From VGKP01 sp964647695 (lineage in GTDB: Archaea; Nanobdellota; Nanobdellia; Pacearchaeales; GW2011-AR1): DNA of 64,000 bases. Below the pieces are notes generated by a model. That model was given only the letters and a program-made list of their open reading frames with translations, ran no database searches and had not been told where the DNA came from. This document shows positions 59,727 through 64,000 of this stretch, piece after piece. The stretch covers positions 62,001 through 126,000 of the forward strand of contig CAZYIS010000001.1 of assembly GCA_964647695.1 (NCBI GenBank). Reading direction: 5' to 3'. The position numbers and the translations under genes were made by a program. Every line of letters begins with the position of its first letter. Position 1 is the first letter of the stretch.

Positions 59727-60565
59727 TGGCTGAAAAAGAAACAAAAAACAGATTGAAGGATCTAATTGAACCAGTTCCAGAAGAAATTACCAAATTGGAA
59801 AAGGCAGAAGCAGAATTAAAAGCAAATGAAGAACCTGAAGCAGAATTACCTGCAGCAGAAGTAGATGAAAGAATCAAAAGATTAGAAAGAAGAGAAAACA
59901 GAGAAGCAGAAGAACTTAAGAGATCCATTGCTGCCTGGGTTCCAAAGACAAAGCTAGGTAAATTAGTAAAGTCCGGAGAAATAAAGAATATAGATGAAAT
60001 AATTAATTCTGATCAAAAAATATTGGAAGCTGAAATGGTAGATTCTTTAATTCCATTACAATCTGATTTACTTTTGGTCGGTCAATCCAAGGGAAAGTTT
60101 GGAGGTGGAAAGAGAAGAGCCTGGAGACAAACCCAAAGAAAAACCATGGAAGGAAATGTAGTTACATTCTCCTGCGTAGCTGTTGTTGGAGATAAAAATG
60201 GTCACGTTGGAGTCGGTATTGGCAAAGCAAAAGAAACTCTTCCATCCAGAGCAAAAGCATTAAGAAATGCAAGACTAGAAGTTATTAAAATTACTAGAGG
60301 TTTTGAAACCCAAGAAGAAAAAGGAAATAATCCTCACACCATCCCATTCGTAGTTGAAGGAAAATGTGGATCCGTAAGAATCAAACTAATGCCTGCCCCA
60401 AGAGGAACTGGACTAGTAATCAGCGATGAAGGTAAAAAAATATTAAGATTAGCTGGAATCGACGATATATATTCTGTTTCCACTGGCCAAACAAGAACCA
60501 CATTTAATGTTGCTCAAGCAATAATAGATGCACTTAAAAAGACCAATGTTGAGGTGTTGAAATGA
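59726..60565 (+). CDS. rps5: ribosomal protein uS5 with acidic extension
   Basis: The 279-aa product has an N-terminal extension of about 65 residues rich in Glu, Ala and Lys before the conserved double-stranded RNA-binding domain (QRKTMEGNVVTFSCVAVVGDKNGHVGVGIGK) and a C-terminal domain. It takes part in decoding accuracy. Overlaps uL30 by 4 bp. Confidence 0.94.
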   Translation: MAEKETKNRLKDLIEPVPEEITKLEKAEAELKANEEPEAELPAAEVDERIKRLERRENREAEELKRSIAAWVPKTKLGKLVKSGEIKNIDEIINSDQKILEAEMVDSLIPLQSDLLLVGQSKGKFGGGKRRAWRQTQRKTMEGNVVTFSCVAVVGDKNGHVGVGIGKAKETLPSRAKALRNARLEVIKITRGFETQEEKGNNPHTIPFVVEGKCGSVRIKLMPAPRGTGLVISDEGKKILRLAGIDDIYSVSTGQTRTTFNVAQAIIDALKKTNVEVLK

Positions 60566-60978
60566 TATTAGTAATTAGAATCTCCGGTATGGTAGAAATT
60601 CCAAAGAATGTCCAACTAACTCTTGACAGAATGAGACTTAGAAGAAAATATTCTGCAATTCTATTAAGAGAATCTGCTGAAACCATGACCCTATTACAAT
60701 CCGTAAGAAACTTTGTTGCCTTTGGAGATGTAACTGACGAAACTCTTACCATGTTAATTGAAAAGAGAGCAGAATCATCCGATGGTAAAAAGATTGATGC
60801 CAAAGCAGTTGTTGCTGGTTTGAAAAATAAAGATTTAGCTGACCTTGGAATTAAGCCATTCATAAGATTACATTCACCTAGAGGTGGAATCAATTCAAAA
60901 CTACACTTCCCATTAAAAGATGGAGTTCTTGGAGATAATAAGGCTAAGATCAATGACCTGGTCAGGAGAATGTTATAA
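60562..60978 (+). CDS. rpl30: ribosomal protein uL30
   Basis: The 138-aa product is uL30, with MRLRRKYSAILLRESAETMTLLQ and FIRLHSPRGGINSKLHFPLKDG. The one-base overlap with the next gene indicates coupling. Binds 23S rRNA near the 5S. Confidence 0.92.
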   Translation: MILVIRISGMVEIPKNVQLTLDRMRLRRKYSAILLRESAETMTLLQSVRNFVAFGDVTDETLTMLIEKRAESSDGKKIDAKAVVAGLKNKDLADLGIKPFIRLHSPRGGINSKLHFPLKDGVLGDNKAKINDLVRRML

Positions 60979-61220
60979 TGTCCAGTGCTGAATTAATGTG
61001 GGAATGTGCCTGCGGTCATACCGAATATTCTTCCGTTGAACCTGAAGAATGTATTAAATGCGGAAATCTAAGTAACTTTATGCAAATGCCAGAAGAAATC
61101 GTTGATGAAAGAGAAAAAGAAATGTCCGAAGAAGCTATGCAAGCACCAATTAAAAAAGCAAAATCTTCCGCAAAAAAAATCAAAGCAAAATCCACAAAAT
61201 CCAAAAGGAGTAAAAAATGA
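60978..61220 (+). CDS. zinc-ribbon protein inserted between uL30 and uL15
   Basis: The 80-aa product has a zinc ribbon (WECACGHTEY, then EECIKCGNLSNF) and a Lys/Ser-rich basic tail (KAKSSAKKIKAKSTKSKRSKK). It overlaps uL30 by one base and uL15 by 4 bp. Not a normal member of the archaeal operon. A ribosome-binding role is inferred from its place and basic tail. Confidence 0.6.
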   Translation: MSSAELMWECACGHTEYSSVEPEECIKCGNLSNFMQMPEEIVDEREKEMSEEAMQAPIKKAKSSAKKIKAKSTKSKRSKK

Positions 61221-61708
61221 AATTAGTAAGAAGAAGAAAGTCTGGAAGATATAGAGGAGCAGCATCCACTGCCAGAAGAGGAAAGAAAAATAGAACCAGA
61301 GCATCCGGATCCCAGGGAGGAGTAGGTATGGCTGGAACAGGAAAGAGAGGAGACCAGAAAAAAACTCTAGTAATCAAATTAACCGGCGGAAATAATTATT
61401 TCGGTAAGGATAGAACTCTAAGAAGAGGAAATCCTAAAGTAAAATTGGATATAATTAATCTTTCAGAAATAGAAACCAAATATGCATCTAAAAAAGAAGC
61501 AGATCTTACAGGTTACAAAATCCTAGGCGAAGGAGAACTTAAGTCCAAATTGAAAATAAAAGCATCGGCTGCTTCTGCTTCAGCTCAGGAAAAAATTGAA
61601 TCCTCTGGAAGCACCTTAGAATTATTAGAAAATACCTCCGATAAAGAAAAAGGAAAGGCCCAATCAAAAGCAGATTTAAAAAAAGAAGATAAAAAACCTG
61701 CAAACTAA
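61217..61708 (+). CDS. rpl15: ribosomal protein uL15
   Basis: The 163-aa product is uL15, with a basic Gly/Arg-rich N-terminus (ARRGKKNRTRASGSQGGVGMAG) and KLDIINLSEIETKY in the globular domain. The C-terminus extends in Lys/Ser-rich sequence. A T-rich stretch (61719-61732) after it may end the ribosomal message. Confidence 0.92.
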   Translation: MKLVRRRKSGRYRGAASTARRGKKNRTRASGSQGGVGMAGTGKRGDQKKTLVIKLTGGNNYFGKDRTLRRGNPKVKLDIINLSEIETKYASKKEADLTGYKILGEGELKSKLKIKASAASASAQEKIESSGSTLELLENTSDKEKGKAQSKADLKKEDKKPAN

Positions 61709-61710
61709 GG

Positions 61711-61718
61711 TTTAAAAA
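61711..61718 (+). promoter_or_regulatory. TATA box of secY and T-run
   Basis: TTTAAAAA, 29 nt before ATG 61740. A run of eight T within 61719-61732 follows the box and may also serve as a U-rich terminator of the ribosomal operon. Confidence 0.55.
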
Positions 61719-61739
61719 CTTCTTTTTTTTCTTAACAAT

Positions 61740-63125
61740 ATGAACCTGAAGGCAATTTTACACAATCTTCCTGAGGTTAAACATCCAGTTGAAAAAAAAC
61801 TAGGGTTTAATCAAAAAGCAAAGTGGACAATTATAATTTTAGCAGCATTTTTTATTCTAGCAAACATTCCACTCTATGGTCTTGGTGCAAATGCATTGCA
61901 AAGATTTGAATATCTGGCAATTATTCTAGGAACTGATTTCGGTAGCCTAATCTCTCTAGGTATTGGTCCAATTGTTATGGCATCCATCATTCTACAGCTA
62001 CTGGTAGGTTCCGGAATATTAAGAATTGATACCAATACTTCCGACGGTAAAAAATATTTCCAAGGACTGCAAAAATTACTGGTTCTATTCTTCATATTAT
62101 TTGAAGCCATGGTCTATGTACTCATGGGAGGTCTTGCTGCAGTTCCAGGCTACACTCTGATAGTAATATTACAATTGGTCTTAGGTGGTTTAGCCATCAT
62201 GTTCATGGATGAAGTTACCACCAAGTGGGGTTTTGGTTCAGGAGTTTCCATATTCATCGTCGCAGGAGTTGCCTGGAGATTGGTTTCTGGTTTAATTCAA
62301 TTCGTAGGTCCAACCGGAGAAAATTGTTTCAAGGACTTTTCCGGAACTGCCTGTTCTGGTAAATTATTAGTTATTTTACAATCCGTTATCAATGGTGCTC
62401 CTAAAGAAGCACTTGCAGCCATAGCAGTTATTGCAGTCACAGCATTAATATTCCTAGCCGTAGTTTGGGCCCAAAGTCTTAAGGTTGAAATTCCATTATC
62501 CTATGAAAGACTTAGAGGATATTCCATGAAATGGCCACTCGCATTTTTCTATGCATCTAATATTCCAGTTATTCTAACTGCTGCTCTTGTTGCCAATATT
62601 CAATTATTTGGAGGATTATTAGAAAATTCTCTAGGTCATGCAACCATTGTAGGTCATTTCCAAAGTGGTCAGGCAGTTTCAGGTTTAGCCTACTGGCTAG
62701 GTTCTAGTAATATATTAGATGCTATTATCAGAGGTAGCCTTCAAACTTCAATGATATTCCAGGCAATTACTCATCTTATATTTTTCATGGCCATATCTGC
62801 TCTATTTGCATTCCTTTGGGTAAAGACTGCCGGAATGGATGAATCAAATCAAGCAAAAAAAATACTTGCATCAGGTCTACAGATTCCAGGATTTAGAAAA
62901 GATCAAAGAGTTCTAGAATCAATATTAAAGAGATATATATTACCATTAACCATCATGGGCGGATTAGCTGTAGGAGCACTATCAGCCATTGCAGACACTC
63001 TAGGCGCATTAACATCCGGAACAGCAATCCTACTATCCGTTATGATAATGTATCAACTTTATCAAAACGTTGCCCAACAGCACGCAGTCGATATGCATCC
63101 TGCTTTGAAAAAGATGACTGCCTAA
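61740..63125 (+). CDS. secY: preprotein translocase SecY
   Basis: The 461-aa product is SecY/Sec61alpha: about ten membrane helices, the plug region after helix 1, the PIVMASIILQLLVGSG segment, the cytoplasmic loop with IPLSYERLRGYSMKWPL, and a final cytoplasmic tail. It forms the channel for export and insertion of the many surface proteins in this window. It has its own TATA box. Confidence 0.96.
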   Translation: MNLKAILHNLPEVKHPVEKKLGFNQKAKWTIIILAAFFILANIPLYGLGANALQRFEYLAIILGTDFGSLISLGIGPIVMASIILQLLVGSGILRIDTNTSDGKKYFQGLQKLLVLFFILFEAMVYVLMGGLAAVPGYTLIVILQLVLGGLAIMFMDEVTTKWGFGSGVSIFIVAGVAWRLVSGLIQFVGPTGENCFKDFSGTACSGKLLVILQSVINGAPKEALAAIAVIAVTALIFLAVVWAQSLKVEIPLSYERLRGYSMKWPLAFFYASNIPVILTAALVANIQLFGGLLENSLGHATIVGHFQSGQAVSGLAYWLGSSNILDAIIRGSLQTSMIFQAITHLIFFMAISALFAFLWVKTAGMDESNQAKKILASGLQIPGFRKDQRVLESILKRYILPLTIMGGLAVGALSAIADTLGALTSGTAILLSVMIMYQLYQNVAQQHAVDMHPALKKMTA

Positions 63126-63164
63126 ACCTATTTACTAATAAGTAATATCTTTTTATCTATTATA

Positions 63165-63172
63165 TTTAAATA
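63165..63172 (+). promoter_or_regulatory. TATA box
   Basis: TTTAAATA, 29 nt before ATG 63194. Confidence 0.55.
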
Positions 63173-63193
63173 CTTAAATCATAAAACCTTATT

Positions 63194-63535
63194 ATGGCCA
63201 AATCTAAAAATTATGAAGGTAAACCTAGATTAGTAATCGAAAGTAGAGAACATTTTCATGGAGCTAGTTTTAACCGGGGGCATTATAGAGTTATACAAAG
63301 AGATGTTCCAGGACAATCTAGCCAAGTCGTTGTCGGTGAAACTTATTCCGATGGTCATAAAATAAGAGGTCAATATATTCTAAATTTAACTAATCATCAA
63401 GGAGTAGAAACTTTGGTTGATATTGCTCCAAATCAAAAGTTACTAAGTAGAAGAGCACGCAGTGCCATTAGAAATCATACGGACTACATGAGAATTTTAT
63501 TCCAATTGCCCGTCGTTGATGAAACTAAAAGATAG
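63194..63535 (+). CDS. orphan between secY and EMC3-like gene
   Basis: The 113-aa product is basic and beta-rich in the middle (HYRVIQRDVPGQSSQVVVGETYSDGHK). There is no signal, helix or known motif. Many archaea have adk at this place, and this is unrelated to it. Own promoter. Function unknown. Confidence 0.5.
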   Translation: MAKSKNYEGKPRLVIESREHFHGASFNRGHYRVIQRDVPGQSSQVVVGETYSDGHKIRGQYILNLTNHQGVETLVDIAPNQKLLSRRARSAIRNHTDYMRILFQLPVVDETKR

Positions 63536-63569
63536 TCATATTATCTAATATAATTATAAATTCATCATC

Positions 63570-63577
63570 TTTAAAAA
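63570..63577 (+). promoter_or_regulatory. TATA-like box
   Basis: TTTAAAAA, 29 nt before ATG 63599. Confidence 0.5.
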
Positions 63578-63598
63578 CACTTTAATCCTAATCTGATT

Positions 63599-64000
63599 AT
63601 GAAAGGAATGGGTGTTATGTTTTTTGTAATGCTTCTTAGCCTAGTGGTAGCTTCTCTATGGACTTCTATTCCGGGATTAAGAGATGCAGTTCATCTTGTG
63701 CTTAATCCAACCGCAGGAGTTCTATTAAACTGGAATTACACTCTCGGTTTGCTATTAATTACTACACTTATTACGCTTATCACTACTATTCTTCAAAAAT
63801 ATGCCACTGATCAAGATTTCCTTAAAACCATAAAAGAAGAACAAAAAATAGTTCAACAGGAAATGAAATTAGCTAAGAGCAATCCAACCAAATCCATGGA
63901 ACTTTCAAAGAAATCTATGGAGCTAACCATGAAAGCCATGCCCATCACCATGAAACCTTTAATGTATACGGTAATTCCTTTCGTTCTTTTCCTTAGATGG
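63599..64000 (+). CDS. EMC3/TMCO1-like insertase (DUF106), partial
   Basis: The first 134 residues are visible and the window ends before the stop. There is an N-terminal membrane helix (about 5-22), a second helix at about 52-70, a charged coiled-coil (LKTIKEEQKIVQQEMKLAKS) and the start of a third helix with PITMKPLMYTVIPFVL. This is the archaeal YidC-superfamily insertase DUF106, which helps insert membrane proteins with SecY or alone. A typical neighbour of secY in archaea. Confidence 0.85.
   Translation, partial: MKGMGVMFFVMLLSLVVASLWTSIPGLRDAVHLVLNPTAGVLLNWNYTLGLLLITTLITLITTILQKYATDQDFLKTIKEEQKIVQQEMKLAKSNPTKSMELSKKSMELTMKAMPITMKPLMYTVIPFVLFLRW

Overview
This 64 kb window is AT-rich archaeal chromosomal DNA. 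The gene set points to a small-genome DPANN archaeon of the Pacearchaeota/Woesearchaeota kind. Archaeal markers are eS4, eL19 and eL32 in the ribosomal operon, aIF1, PCNA, a proteasome beta subunit, aCPSF1, Mre11/Rad50, an archaeal class I CCA-adding enzyme, type IV pilins with KKG signals, an SRP RNA and TATA-box promoters. The DPANN placement is inference. It rests on a single-chain PriS-PriL-like primase, many extracellular proteins with one membrane anchor, and many orphan genes. No phylogeny could be run.

Layout. 0-9 kb: an accessory island of small orphan genes (two-helix membrane proteins, an HNH protein, an AbrB-type regulator, a papain/transglutaminase-like protein, MscL). Between 1.4 and 3.4 kb the genes are separated by copies of a short repeat (core AAGTTCGTTTAAT), and a candidate small RNA lies there. 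8.4-14.5 kb: SlyD-type FKBP, a surface glycoprotein, tRNA-Thr(CGT), a zinc-ribbon protein, ArgRS, a 53-aa membrane protein, SRP RNA and two pilin-like genes. 14.6-21.4 kb: Mre11-Rad50, then proteasome beta, aCPSF1 and a presenilin-type protease. 21.4-26.7 kb: a possible ADP-ribosyltransferase-like protein, a TrmB regulator, CCA transferase, and the archaeal zinc-ribbon/DUF2073/GTPase cluster interrupted by a secreted protein. 26.7-38.7 kb: a PKD surface protein, two pilin-like genes, a divergent ArmA/FmrO-like 16S rRNA methyltransferase, and a type IV pilus cluster (adhesin, three pilins, ATPase, a 53-aa protein, two platform proteins). 38.7-49.5 kb: thioredoxin reductase, a secreted nuclease with a lamin-tail domain, cysteine-rich membrane-anchored proteins, primase, PCNA and a YdeI-like protein. 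49.5-64 kb: the S10/spc ribosomal operon (uL3 to uL15), then SecY, an orphan, and the start of an EMC3/TMCO1-like gene.

Expression. About 40 start codons have an 8-bp TATA-like box whose first base lies 29 nt upstream of the ATG, so most transcripts are probably leaderless. This spacing helped fix starts and supported several genes under 60 codons. In two places one palindromic TATA box appears to serve two divergent genes. A few genes instead have leaders and Shine-Dalgarno sites (mscL, a 55-aa membrane protein, the surface glycoprotein, proteasome beta). The ribosomal operon has about 250 bp between its best TATA box and uL3.

Working together. The replication and repair genes (primase, PCNA, Mre11-Rad50), the RNA and protein turnover genes (aCPSF1, proteasome beta), and the export genes (SRP RNA, SecY, EMC3-like) are core functions. 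The pilus cluster, sequon-rich anchored proteins and secreted nuclease suggest a cell that attaches to others and degrades external DNA, which is inference from content.
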